This document shows positions 45,730-56,520 of a stretch of DNA of 64,000 nt, piece by piece. Under the pieces are notes generated by a model. The model saw nothing but the letters and a program-made list of their open reading frames with translations. It did not search any database and had not been told where the DNA came from. Source of the DNA: Cephalotus follicularis. Its lineage: Eukaryota; Streptophyta; Magnoliopsida; Oxalidales; Cephalotaceae. The stretch lies in the NCBI GenBank assembly GCA_001972305.1, contig BDDD01000922.1, forward strand, positions 186,001 to 250,000. The letters are read 5' to 3'. How positions within the stretch are numbered: position 1 is the stretch's first letter; every line of letters begins with the position of its first letter. The translations under genes were made by a program, and so were the position numbers.

Positions 45730-46200
45730 CTGAATGAAGCATGCTGAGCATGCCACGACGTGTGCCTCCTAAGCATACCCTGAACCCGAGCTTGTCATGC
45801 AACCTAAGCATGCAATGTTCAGCGCCTGAGCTCTCCACAAGTATGCGTTCAAGCGTGCAATTCCATGCCTGAGCTCTCCATAACGTGAGCATGTGTCTTA
45901 GCATACAGAGCGTTATGTCGAGCTCTCCACAAGCATGCGTTCGAGCATGCAATGTCATGCCTGAGCTCCCTATCGCACGCATCCCCATCATGCATCTTGA
46001 GCAGGCCAAGCAATATGCCCAAGCTCCTATCGCCATGCGTCCCAAGAATGCGATGATATAGGCTCGAGCTCTCCACAAGCGTCCGTCAGGAGCGTTCAAT
46101 GGCATGCACCCGAGCTCCCTATCGCATGCATTCCGAACATGCCCGTTATGCATGCTTTATGTGCCCGTACATTCCATAGCATGTGCGTCCTGAGCATGCA
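45730..46200 (+). repeat. GAGCTC/GCATGC palindrome array, 5' LTR
   Basis: About eight degenerate ~55-65 bp units built from CCCGAGCTCTCCACAAGC, ATGCGTTCGAGCATGCAATG and CATGCC. GAGCTC and GCATGC are both palindromic hexamers. The counterpart is at 52800-53345. Confidence 0.9.
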
Positions 46201-46384
46201 GAACTTTACACTAAACGACTTAAGGCATGTGTATCCAATTGTGCCCAACCTTAGATGCTCGAGAAGGACAAGTGTGGCTGAGTGATGAGCATGTAAACTG
46301 TAGAAGAGTGAATTAATGTAGAATGAAATGCAGGCAGACCTCTCAGTGAAATAGAAATGAAATGTTAATGTAATAATGAGTAAT

Positions 46385-46550
46385 TTAATGTACTGGGTCA
46401 CCACTGAGAAGAACTAGTAAGGCAATTCCCGAGATGAACCAGTGGGTCACCAAATGAGATGAACCAGGAAGGTCACCGAGATAGTCCAAAGGATCACAAA
46501 TTGAGATGAGCCTGATGGATCACAAATTGAGTTGAGCCATGAATGATAAA
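46385..46550 (+). repeat. GATGAACCAG...GGTCACC short repeats
   Basis: Five or six ~28-bp units of the form GGTCACCAAATGAGATGAACCAG and variants. Also present at 53560-53690 in the 3' LTR. Confidence 0.8.
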
Positions 46551-46925
46551 TGAATGATACTGTATAGTGTGATAGAGTAAATGAGTTAAGGTATTATGAA
46601 TGTTTATGTTCCTCTCCTCTGCCTATGATGCCTAGAGCACGTATATTGCTCTACCTGAAGCCGAGGAACCCAAGGAAATGGTCTGCCTAAAATGAAATGT
46701 TTACTCCATCTCGGCTCCTCAGCCTTCAACATCTGGAGTGTGTATTTCGCCCCTCCATAAGTAGGGGATGTCATGGAAGAATATAAATGATTGTTAATGG
46801 TACTGTGAATGTCATGAATGACTGTATTGTATGGTTGATTATGTAAATGGATCTCTCATTGCATTCATGATGCATTGCACTTCATATATGAATAGGTTGT
46901 AGTTCCTACACAACCAGTGGTTGCT

Positions 46926-46953
46926 GACCCATTGCATTATATTGTAATGTGTC
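46926..46953 (+). other. LTR hairpin, gypsy 5' LTR
   Basis: GACCCATTGCA (46926-46936) and TGTAATGTGTC (46943-46953) pair with one mismatch and one G-U wobble, just after CCTACACAACC. It is the counterpart of the family D hairpins. Confidence 0.7.
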
Positions 46954-47269
46954 AGGTGCAAGTGGAGCTACGCAGCAAGTAGAGGATTGAAACACTGAGT
47001 AAGTCTCCTCCCTCCAGTTGCAATTCGACGACCCTAGAGTACAAAGATGAGATTGTATATTTTTTTATGACCTGCCGGTTTGTGGTAGAGCCTATTTGTG
47101 AACAGTACTGTATAAATGGGGTTTTATCCACATAAGTGATATTTTATTGGATTTTTTGCATGTATTATTGTATTGTTAAATGTTTTAATTATTCCGCTAA
47201 ATTGTTATGTGTATGGCATGGTACTGTTTGTAGCGCATCGGACCGTTGGGGTTTGGGGCGTTACAATTT

Positions 47270-47281
47270 TGGTATCAGAGC
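47270..47281 (+). other. Primer-binding site, full-length gypsy element
   Basis: TGGTATCAGAGC starts four bases after the 5' LTR. It is complementary to initiator tRNA-Met. Confidence 0.95.
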
Positions 47282-47390
47282 CGGCTCTTCTATGCTGAGT
47301 ATATCTGTGTGGAGTCCTTGGCTTGCAAAGCTAATTACATGCGGATAAGATAGGTGGATATTAACCCATGTTCTTATATAAGGTATAATA

Positions 47391-48770
47391 ATGGACGATC
47401 GTCGAAGTAGAACTGCACGAGGAGCGAGAGCTGAGCCATTGATTAGACGTACTCGAGCAAGCAGAGAGGTAGAAGAAGTGAATGTAGCCCAAGAGGAGGA
47501 AACGACAACTCCCAATCGAGTGGAGCCTAGGGGCCTTATGAGAATAATGCGTGCAATGATGGCCCATATGAATGAATTTATGCAGTGTCATTCGACTACA
47601 CCGGAACAAACCTCAGCTGCTAGACCAGATAGAGGAGCGACTGAAGCACCAGAACAACCTGTGGCTGCAAGACCCCTTAGGTGTTCAATGACAGCAAGGA
47701 GATCCGTCGATCGACCTACACGCCTAGAGGATCCCCTACTTAGATTTTTGAGGTTAAATCTTTCGATGTTTAGAGGGGACTCTGATGCAGTAGCAGCTGA
47801 GAGATGGTTAATGTAAATTGAGAAGATTTTCATAGTCAAAGAATGTTCTGACTCTTAGAAGATTCTCTTTACCACCTATATGCTACAAGGTGAAGCAGAT
47901 CACTGGTGGAAAATGATTGAAGATTCATGGGAACGATCAGGGATAGTGAGATAATGGGACAAATTTAAGGAAGAATTTAATAAACAGTACTATCCCGAAG
48001 CTGATGTGGACAAAAGAGAAGCCGAATTTCTTAACATGGCTCAAGGTGATATGACAATAGCCTTGTATAAGGCAAAGTTCATTGAATTGTCAATAGTAGC
48101 TCCACACATGGTTGATACTAGGAAGGCCAAGAAATTTTTTATTGGCCTTCGACCTGATATCAGACAACAGCTGGTACCTCTATGACTGAGATCTCTCCTT
48201 GAGGTGTCTAGCAGGGCTAGAGACATAGACGGTGTGACTAATGAGATACATAAATTGAGAATCCAAACCGACAATAAAAGATCTATATCTCCAAGCAAAC
48301 ATTCTCATAGAAGCTCTAGGGGCAGTAATAAATCCACGATATCAAGATACAGCAGTAGCCCTGGCTAGAGTGGAGCCATACATAGTACTGCTAGTCCAGC
48401 TGGTCCTTCCAGATTTGGGAGACATCAGAGACGAAGAGGTCGTGGCTCTTGACGAAGAGATCGAGGATTATTGTCGCCATAGAGAGGTCATTCGAGACTT
48501 CCTAACTTTAGCAGTCAAGCCTCTTATGAACCATGCATTCATTATCAATGTACATGTCATCCCTCTGATGATTGTTGATGGAAAATTGGGAATTGTATGG
48601 TATGCGGAGCTACAGACCATAAAGTTGCAGAATGTCCTTATGGAAGGTACGGTTATGGCTATCAGCCAGGGCAGAGTGCGGCATCCCAACAGGGATGTTC
48701 AAAACCAAACTGCAATTCTGGATAGCAACGTCAGGGCTATCCTAGCAATAGCTTTGGAGTAGGAGACCGT
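47391..48770 (+). pseudogene. gag of the full-length gypsy element
   Basis: A basic, Arg-rich start (MDDRRSRTARGARAEPLIRR), a proline-rich hinge, then the gag core: FLRLNLSMFRGDSDAVAAER, GEADHWWKMIEDSW, KEEFNKQYYPEADV, MTIALYKAKFIELS and FFIGLRPDIRQQL. A degenerate knuckle-like region follows towards 48700. The core is closely related to the gag at 41410-42100. Broken in several places. Confidence 0.9.
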
Positions 48771-48785
48771 GGGAAGCAATAAATG

Positions 48786-50220
48786 GGATGAACATCTACC
48801 GTACAAGGTAGGGTCTATGTTTTGGATAAGCAAACTGCATTGGGATCTGCTTCGGTTATTGGAGGTATGGTTTACATATTTCATTGTGAAGCACAAGCTC
48901 TTATAGATTCTAGCTCATCTCATTCTTATTTTGCACTGTATTTTATAAAACATCTGAGTGTGGAGCCAGAGCCTTTGCCATTTGTTATAGAAGTTAGCAC
49001 ACCAGTAGGAGAGTCTGTTACCTCCGAATGGGTGTTCAAATCTTGTGTTATTGGTATCGGCAGTCATATTCTATTGTCTGATCTGATAACATTGCCGATG
49101 ATTGAACTTGGTGTGATATTGGGAATGGATTGGTTATTGGCACACTATGCTTATGTGGATTGTAATAGGAAGGTTGAAACCTTCAATTTCCCAGAACAGT
49201 CTCCTTTCCAGTTTATTGGAACCTTGGAACGTCAGTCGATTCAAATGATATCTGCTATGAAGACCAATAGACTCTTAGGGAAAGGTTGTGACTCTTATCT
49301 GGCACATATTGTGGACAGTGATAGATGGGTGCCACTGCTAAATGATGTTCTGGGTGTATGTGAATACCCAGAAGTGTTCCTGGAAGAATTGATATCTCTT
49401 CCTCCTGATAGAGGCATAAAGTTCACTATAGACCTTCTACCTAGGACAACACCTATATCGAGAGCTCCATATCGAATGGCTCCCCCTGAATTGAAGGAAC
49501 TGAAGGTACAATTGCAGGAGTTACTTGATAAAGGTTTCATCCAACCGAGTGTGTCCCCATGGGGAGCATCGGTCTAATTTGCAAGAAAAAGGATAGATCG
49601 TTAGGAATGTGCATTGATTATCGAAGCTTAATAAAGTAACTGTCAAGAACAAATATCCGTTGTCGCATATTGACTAGTAATTTGATCAACTGAAAGGATC
49701 GACAGTGTTCGCCAAGCTAGACTTCAGATCCAGATATCATTAGCTTAAGGTCAGAAAGGAGGACATCCCGAAAATAGCTTTTAGATCACGGTATGAACAT
49801 TATGAATTTTTGGTGATGTTGTTCGGGGTGACTAATGGCCCTGCAGCATTTATGAGTTGGATGAATCAAGTGTTCAGTCCATATCTTGATCGATTTATTG
49901 TAGTCTTCATTGATGATATCCTGGTATATTCAAAGACAATGGAATAGCATGGAGAACATCTACACTTTGCATTGCAAACTCTCCAAAATCTTCTGTTATA
50001 CGCCAAGTTCATCAAATTTGAATTCTGGTTGTCAGAGGTAGCTTTTCTTGGCCACATCATCTCCAGTGACGGTTTGTCAGTTGATCCGTCCAAGATAGAG
50101 GCAATAAAGGATTGGAAACAACCATCTAATGTAATTGAAATAAGGGGCTTTTTAGGCTTAGCAGGCTATTACCGCAGCTTCATTGAAGGCTTTCCTCACA
50201 TAGCTACCCCTCTGACTTGA
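48786..50220 (+). pseudogene. Protease and reverse transcriptase of the full-length gypsy element
   Basis: Protease from about 48822 (ALIDSSSSHSYF in the place of the usual active-site motif; VILGMDWLLAH at its end), then reverse transcriptase: FTIDLLPRTTPISRAPYRM, LDKGFIQPSVSPWGASV, a KLDFRS-type block, the catalytic FIDDILVYS near 49905-49930, and [15 protein letters not shown] copies the element RNA into cDNA. Broken in several places. Confidence 0.9.
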
Positions 50221-52144
50221 TTGGCACAGAAGAACATTGCATTCATATGGGATGAACAATGCAAACGAAGCTTTCAATAGCTAAAACATCGATTGATTTC
50301 TGCGCCAATCTTAGCCTTACCTGAAGGTAGTGAAGGTTTTGTGGTATACAGTGAAGCATCAGGGAGTGGTTTGGGATGTATCCTGATGCAAAATGGGAAG
50401 GTAATTGCTTATGCCTCAAGAAAATTGAAGCCCCATGAAGAAAATTATCCTCCTCATGATTTAGAATAGGTGGCAGTGGTCTTTGTGCTGCGTAAATGGA
50501 AGCACTACCTATATGGTATGAAGTTTGAGGTGTATACTGATCACAAATTCTTGAAGTACCTATTTTCACAGATAGATTTGAACATGAGATAGAAAAGATG
50601 GATGGAACTGCTCGATGACTACAATTGTGAAATCCAATACCATCCATGCAAAGCTAACGTTGTGGTCGATGTGTTAAGTCACCAGTTAGCGTGCCTAACG
50701 ATTTCTCACAAACAGGTACGTCCAATGTTGTTGGAAAGAATTCGAGAAGCACAAGGTGCGGATGGAATGCTACTTAAGGCCGCAATGAATGATCAAGGTG
50801 GTTTGAAGTCTGATTTCTCAATGCAAAGTGATAGACTGATCATATATCAGGATAGAATTTGTGTTCCTAATAATAAAGAATTGAAAGATGAGATTTTGTC
50901 TCAAGCTCACCGCTCCAAATTTTTTGTACATCCGGGGAGTACCAAGATGTATCGAGATCTGAAGCTTAGCTATTCGTGGAATTGTATGAAAAAAATATTA
51001 TGTCACCTCTTGTCTGACATGTCAGCAATTTAAGGCTAAACATCAAAGGCCAGTAGGGTTACGCCAACCCTTACCTGTGGCACAATGGAAATGGGAGCAC
51101 ATCACCATCGACTTCGTGACTGGATTGCCAAGAACAAGAACTAACAGGGATGCTATATGGGTAATTGTTGATTGCTTCTCTAAATGTGCTCATTTCCTTA
51201 CAATCAAGACCACCTACTCCCTTGAACGGTTGGTAACCTTGTACATTGCAGAGATTGTAGGACTCCATGGTGTACCAATCAGTGCAGTGTCTGACAGGGT
51301 TCTTTCATTTATGTCTCGATTTTGGAAGAAATTGCAAGCAGCTCTTGCTACCCAACTCCATTTTAGTACCACTTTTCATCCACAGACTGATGGTCAGTCT
51401 GAAAGGACCATTCGAACTCTGGAAGACATTCTTAGAGCTTGTGCAATGGACTGGGGTGGCAGTTGGGATACACATCTGCCATTAGTGGAATTCTTGTATA
51501 ATAACAGCTTCCATGCCAGCATCAGAATGGCACCATTTGAAGCTTTGTATGGACGGAAATGTAGGACCCCAATCTGTTGGTTTCAAGTTGGAGAACAGAG
51601 TTTATTGGGACCAGAGTTGATACAGGAAACAACGAAAATGATTAAAATGATCAGAGAAACGCTCTTAATGGCACAGAATAGACAGAAAAGTTATACGGAT
51701 CACCGTAGAAGAGAACTGGAATTTACAGTAGGAGATCATGTTTTTCTTAAGGTCTCACCATTTAAGGGTATTAGGAGGTTTGGCAAGAAAGGAAATTTAT
51801 CTCCTCGCTTTATAGGACCTTTTGAGGTCCTTGAGAGAGTAGGTATGGTGGCCTACCGACTTGCCTTGCCTCCCAGTTTATCGAATGTGCATGACGTGTT
51901 TCATGTTTCAATGTTAAGGAAATACCAGCCTAACCCTTCTCATATGCTTCAATGGAAATTGTTACAGTTGAAGCCAGCCATGAGCTTTATTGAGACTCCT
52001 GTCCGAATCCTTGATCGACAAGTTAAACCGTTGAGAAGTAAAAGTGTTCCATTGGTAAAGGTATTGCGGCAATGTCATGGAATTGAGGAAGCTACATGGG
52101 AATGGGAGGATAATATGAAAGTGACATATCCTTACATGTTTTAG
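50221..52144 (+). pseudogene. RNase H and integrase with chromodomain-like tail
   Basis: RNase H from about 50230 (the HKFLKYLF block near 50540), an HHCC-type zinc-binding stretch (AHRSKFFVHPGSTKMYRDLK, then a C..C pair near 51000-51030), the integrase core (HITIDFVTGLPRTRTNRD, CSKCAHF-type block, HPQTDGQSERTIRTLED), the [20 protein letters not shown] barrel and the tail ETPVRILDRQVKPL...EEATWEWED ending at 52144. The stretch 51077-52144 reads without interruption. The tail is the chromodomain-like end of Tekay/Del elements. Confidence 0.9.
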
Positions 52145-52170
52145 CCCTGAAATCTCAGGACGAGATTCTC

Positions 52171-52186
52171 TTAAGGGGGAGAGGAT
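52171..52186 (+). other. Polypurine tract, full-length gypsy element
   Basis: TTAAGGGGGAGAGGAT lies directly before the 3' LTR and primes plus-strand DNA synthesis. Confidence 0.9.
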
Positions 52187-52799
52187 TGTAACACCCAAAA
52201 ATTTTTAATGAAGGAATGGTATTTGGGCTTGGGAAATGTTTCTATTGTTGTTTGGGCCGAATTGGATTAAGAGAGAAAAGGGAGTGGTGGGCTGACCCCC
52301 CAAGCTTTTAGCCCACATTGTCAAGGAAATAGTAGTAATGTCCAGCAAATTCTAGACCCTTCCATTTCGCCAATAAAAGAGAAAGTAAAGAATGTGGAGA
52401 CGGTTGTTGTGAAATGGAGAGAAAGAGACAAAGGAAGGGCAGTGCCTTGAGAATTCCTATCTTCCCCTTCCTCTCTCGGTTAAATCCCTTATTTTTGCCT
52501 TAAAAAGGGACATGGAGTGAGCAACCATTGAAGTGGAAGGAGAAACAGAGAAAGAAAGAGCTTAGTGTAAAGGCAAATGAGCAATTGTAGGAGTTGATCA
52601 AAGCAAAGGAAAGTGTACAGCAATCGTCAGATTTAAGGTAGGATATACTTCCTACGCAGTGCTATCACTCTTTATGTGTTTTATTTTTGAATGCTGTGAA
52701 AATGTGAACTCTCATACTAGAGTTAAGAAAATAATGTTAAGGATGGAATAACTGAGGTTCATACCATGTTATTTTATTATTGATGAGTGTCGGGACTGA

Positions 52800-53345
52800 A
52801 TGAAGCATGTTGAGCATGATACAACGTGTGTGTCCTAAGAATACCCTGCACCCGAGCTTGTCATGCGTCCTGAGCATGCAATGTTCGGCGCCTAAGCTTT
52901 CCACATGAATGCTTTCGAGCGTGCAATGCCATGCCCGAGCTCTCCACAGTGTGAACATGTGTCCCAGCATGCTGAGTGTTATGCCAAGATCTCCATAAGC
53001 ATGCGTCCGAGCGTGCGATGCCATGCCCGAGCTCTCCATGGCATGAGCATGTGTCCCAGCATGCCGAGCATTATGCCAAGCTCTCCACAAGCATGTGTCC
53101 GAGCCTGCAATGTCATGCCCGAGCTCCCTATCGCATGCATCCTGAGGATGCATCTTGAGCAGGACAAGCCATACGCCCGAGCTCCTATCGGCTTGCATCT
53201 CGAGCATGCGATGATATATACCCGAGCTCTACAAAAGCATGCGTCTAGAGCATGCAATGACATGCACCCGAGCTCCCTGTCACATGCATTCTGAACGTGC
53301 GCCTTGTGCATGCGTTATGCGCCCATACATGCCACAACATGTGCG
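52800..53345 (+). repeat. GAGCTC/GCATGC palindrome array, 3' LTR
   Basis: Units such as CCCGAGCTCTCCA, AAGCATGCGTCCGAGCGTGC, ATGCCATGCCCGAGCTC and GAGCATGTGTCCCAGCATGC. Counterpart of 45730-46200. Confidence 0.9.
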
Positions 53346-54055
53346 TCCTGAGCATGCCAAACTTTACACTGGACAACTTAAGGCATGTGTATCCAATTGT
53401 GGCCAACCTTAGATGCCAAAGAAGGATTAGTGTGGCTGAGTGATGAGCATGTAAACTATAGAAGAGTGAATTAATGTAGAATGAAATTAAGCCAGACCTC
53501 TCTGTGAAATAGAAATGAAATTTTAATATAATAATGAGTAATGTAATGTAATGTAATGTAATGGCTCACCACTGAGATGAACTAGTAAGGCTATTCCCGA
53601 GGTGAACCAATGGGTCACCAAATGAGATGAACCAGGAGAACCGAGATAGTCCAAAGGATCACCAATTGAGATGAGCCACTAATGTTAAATGAATGATACT
53701 GTATAGTGTGATAGCGTAAATGTGTTAAGGTATTATGAATGTTTATGTTCCTCTACTCTGCCTATGACTCTTAGACAGTGTTTATTGCTCTTCCTAAAGC
53801 CGAGGAACTGGTCTGCCTAAATTGAAATGTTTATTCCCTCTCGGTTCCTCTGCCTTCAACATCTGGAGTGCGTATTCCGCTCCTCCCTAACTAGGGGAAG
53901 CCAAGGAAGAATATAAATGATTTTTAATGGTACTGTGAATGTCATGAATGCTTGTACTGTATGGTTGATTATGTAATTGCATCTCTCATTACATACATGC
54001 TGCATTGCACTTCACATATGCATGGGTTATAGTTCCTACACAGCCAGTGGTTGCT

Positions 54056-54083
54056 GACCCATTGGACTGTATTATAATGGGTC
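54056..54083 (+). other. LTR hairpin, gypsy 3' LTR
   Basis: GACCCATT (54056-54063) pairs perfectly with AATGGGTC (54076-54083) around a 12-nt loop. In the 5' LTR the mate is TAATGTGTC, so the arms have drifted while the short stem persists here. Confidence 0.75.
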
Positions 54084-54389
54084 AAGTGCAGGTGGAGCTA
54101 CGCAGCAAGTAGCGGATTGAAACACAAGTCTCCTCCCTCCAGTTGCAGTTCGATGACCCAAGAGTACAAAGATGATATTGTATATTGTTTTATGACCTGC
54201 CGGTTTGTGGCAGAGCATGTTTTTGAACAGTATTGTAGAAATGAGGTTTTATCCACATAAGTGATATTTTATTTGATTTTTCGTATGCATTATTGATTGT
54301 TAAATGTTTTAATTATTCCGCTAAATTGTTATATGTATGGCATGGTACTGTTTGTTGCATACAAGACCCTTGGGGTTTGGGGCATTACA

Positions 54390-54691
54390 AAGATGGCGAC
54401 GATTTGGGTATGCATATGACATTGAAAGAAGATGTCGCCACTGGTCCACTATGATCATTTGCAGCTGATTCAACTCCTACAAGTGAAGATTCAATTCGAG
54501 GAGATGGGGAATGGGAGGAAGTGGTATTGCCTCCAAATGTTCGATTGAGGAATCCTACGTCACACAATGACAATACGGATGACGAGGAAGATGAATGGAA
54601 AGACGATGTTTCTGACACGGATGAGGAGGACAGAGTGATGGAATATGATTCCGATAGTCAAGACGACATGGATATTGACAACATAGATTAA
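54390..54691 (+). pseudogene. TNP2-like transposase, acidic C-terminus
   Basis: In frame after the gypsy insertion: DDLGMHMTLKEDVA, then ADSTPTSEDSIRGDGEWEEV and a strongly acidic end (NTDDEEDEWKDDVSDTDEED, DSDSQDDMDIDNID) that stops at 54691. An acidic tail is usual for TNP2 proteins. One stop (TGA, about 54451) interrupts it. Confidence 0.75.
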
Positions 54692-54844
54692 ACTGTAAGT
54701 TAAAAGTGTAGTAGATGTAGTAAATACTGTTTACAATAGTATTGTTAATCTTCTAATTTTGCATGACATTGTAATTTGATAATATATAGTAGGACAACTG
54801 TATGTAGATTGTATCGTTTTTAAATACGGTGAGTTCTTCAAGAT

Positions 54845-56520
54845 ATGTCGCGCAGGGTCTCGCGTTCCTCTATTCCTAGAGATTCCACCACACCATCTGG
54901 ATTTGAGCATCCTGAGTCGGACTCCATGGAGTTAGACACACGGGAGCAGGATACCGATGTTCCCAGTGCTAGTAAGGAACTTTGTTATGTCACAATATTT
55001 GACCTTAAACAGCTTTTCATATTGTCGAAGCTCTTTTGTTATATTTTGTTATACATGTATACAGTCAAACATAATAATGTTTTTTAAATAGGCTCAGGCC
55101 AGCGATGGACGAGGGGAGCTAGTAGGGGGACAGACTTGCCCCCATAGGGGGTGGAGGATTCTAGTCCTATTCGGCATATCAGTGTCAATGGGTAAGTAAC
55201 TAGTAATTTAAGTACATTTTTTTAAAATTCACCTATTATGTTGGTGCTAATATTTGTTTAATTGCAGGTTTTTTGAGGAGATGGACGAGAAAACACCATA
55301 GCATCCATCATTAGGGGCAGAATGCTGCAACCATGGACCACGTCGAGCCAGTGGTCCGATTCAGAGAATGAACTACTATGGGAGAAGCTATTAGTGCGTA
55401 AAACTATTGTAGTTAACAATCAATATTATTCAGGATATTTTTATTTTCATTGTTTGACATTGATGTTTTGTAGGACTACCACCACTTTCTGCCATCTGAT
55501 GCACACCACAGGCTTGCATTCTATAGTTACGGGCAAGAGAATTACCCAAAGTGGATGCGTAACTATAGAAAGAAGGCAATGATGGGCGCTGGTTTGCGTC
55601 AGATGAGCCTTGAGTGCATGCAGCATGGCCCTGCAGAGATACCACAACCAGTGTGGGATGAAATGGTGAACATGTGGATGTCCAAGTATTTTTAGAATAG
55701 GGCAAGAACAAATACCGCAAATAGGGTGAACGAAACACACACCACTTACACTGGCGGTAGTTACACGATGGAAAGAAAACTGCAGATTGGGGGAAGTAAT
55801 AAACTTAATTTATGATTAAGGTGATTAATAAACTTAATTTGTGTTTAAAACTAATTCGAAATACCATTTGACTTGCAGGAGGCCAAGGGGAAAAGGATTG
55901 GGGATGTATACTACAACACCCATCGGAGGGCGGGGAATGATACTCTTCCACCTCCTATTATAATGGATAGGAGGGTGAGTCACAAAATGAAATGAATATG
56001 TCAATTACCCTTTATATGTCAATCACTTAAATGATTAATCTTGTATTTTTTTATAGGATAAGTACCGAGCTGCTGTCGGGTCAGATACTATGGAGGGGCC
56101 ACATGGTACTAGTAGGCCGGCTCCCTTTGACATCCTAGCATGGACAGAGGCGACAGGAGGTCCGTAGAAGGGCAAGATACGTGGATTGGGGAACTACATG
56201 ACTTGCTCGAAGATGCTACCACAAGCATTTCGAGGTACTCAGTCAAGAGTGGGAAGTCAGAGTCACCGATTCACTTGACAGCCATCAGAGGCTGGCCCAG
56301 GGACGAACTAGGTGTTCGCAAGGAGGTCTCAGAGCTTTTCCAGCAAGTGACCAATGTGCAGACAACGTTGGAGAGTTTTATGGCTCAAATGACTCAGATG
56401 ATGGCCACTCAGACAGGATCTCGGTCCAGACGCAGACCATCTGATCAGAGTTCACCGCAGAGCTGGCACCTCCCCTCCCAACCATCCCCAGACTCGGACC
56501 ATAGCGATGACGAGTCGTAG
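54845..56520 (+). pseudogene. TNPA-like CACTA protein (Ptta/En/Spm, Transposase_24-like)
   Basis: The second CACTA gene, whose product binds the subterminal repeats. Exon 1 starts MSRRVSRSSIPRDSTT (54845) and ends near 54971 at a GTAAGG donor. Later exons: GQRWTRGASRGTDLPP (55091-55191), ENTIASIIRGRML (about 55290), DYHHFLPSDAHRLAFYSYGQ to MVNMWMSKYF (55474-55695), NRARTNTANRVNETHTTYTG (the diagnostic NR...TGGS block), GKRIGDVYYNTHRRAGN (55880-55974) and EATGGP.KGKIRGLGN (56150). A coiled-coil tail (VSELFQQVTNVQTTLESFMA) ends DSDHSDDES at 56520. Defects: stops near 55147, 55695 and 56165, and frame changes near 55290 and 56190. Inactive. Confidence 0.75.

Larger units (their letters stand above)
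45119..47265 (+). repeat. 5' LTR of the full-length gypsy element (2.15 kb)
   Basis: TGTAATGCTCGGAAATTTTG to GGGGCGTTACA. Contains a TATA box (45304), a long GAGCTC/GCATGC array (45730-46200), a GGTCACC repeat (46385-46550) and the CTACACAACC hairpin (46926-46953). Confidence 0.95.
45119..54389 (+). mobile_element. Full-length Ty3/gypsy element (Tekay-like), TSD AAGAT
   Basis: A 9.27-kb element: 5' LTR 45119-47265, primer site, gag-pol region, polypurine tract and 3' LTR 52187-54389. AAGAT flanks both sides (45114-45118 and 54390-54394). All protein domains are present in the chromovirus order gag, protease, reverse transcriptase, RNase H, integrase, chromodomain-like tail. The LTRs differ by roughly 10-12% by eye, consistent with 4-5 million years at common plant rates. 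Structurally whole but broken in coding, with ten or more breaks. It sits inside the CACTA transposase gene. Confidence 0.95.
52187..54389 (+). repeat. 3' LTR of the full-length gypsy element (2.20 kb)
   Basis: TGTAACACCCAAAAATTTTT to GGGGCATTACA. Same internal order as the 5' LTR, with the palindrome array at 52800-53345 and a hairpin at 54056-54083. Confidence 0.95.

Noticed and set aside
47270-47281. TGGTATCAGAGC as a fragment of a tRNA gene
   Set aside because: It is only the primer-binding site complementary to the tRNA 3' end; no tRNA body is present at any of the primer sites.
52737-53311. Open frames up to 156 codons across the GAGCTC/GCATGC array, also at 45704-46153
   Set aside because: They lie in LTR repeat arrays, occur on both strands and resemble no protein family.
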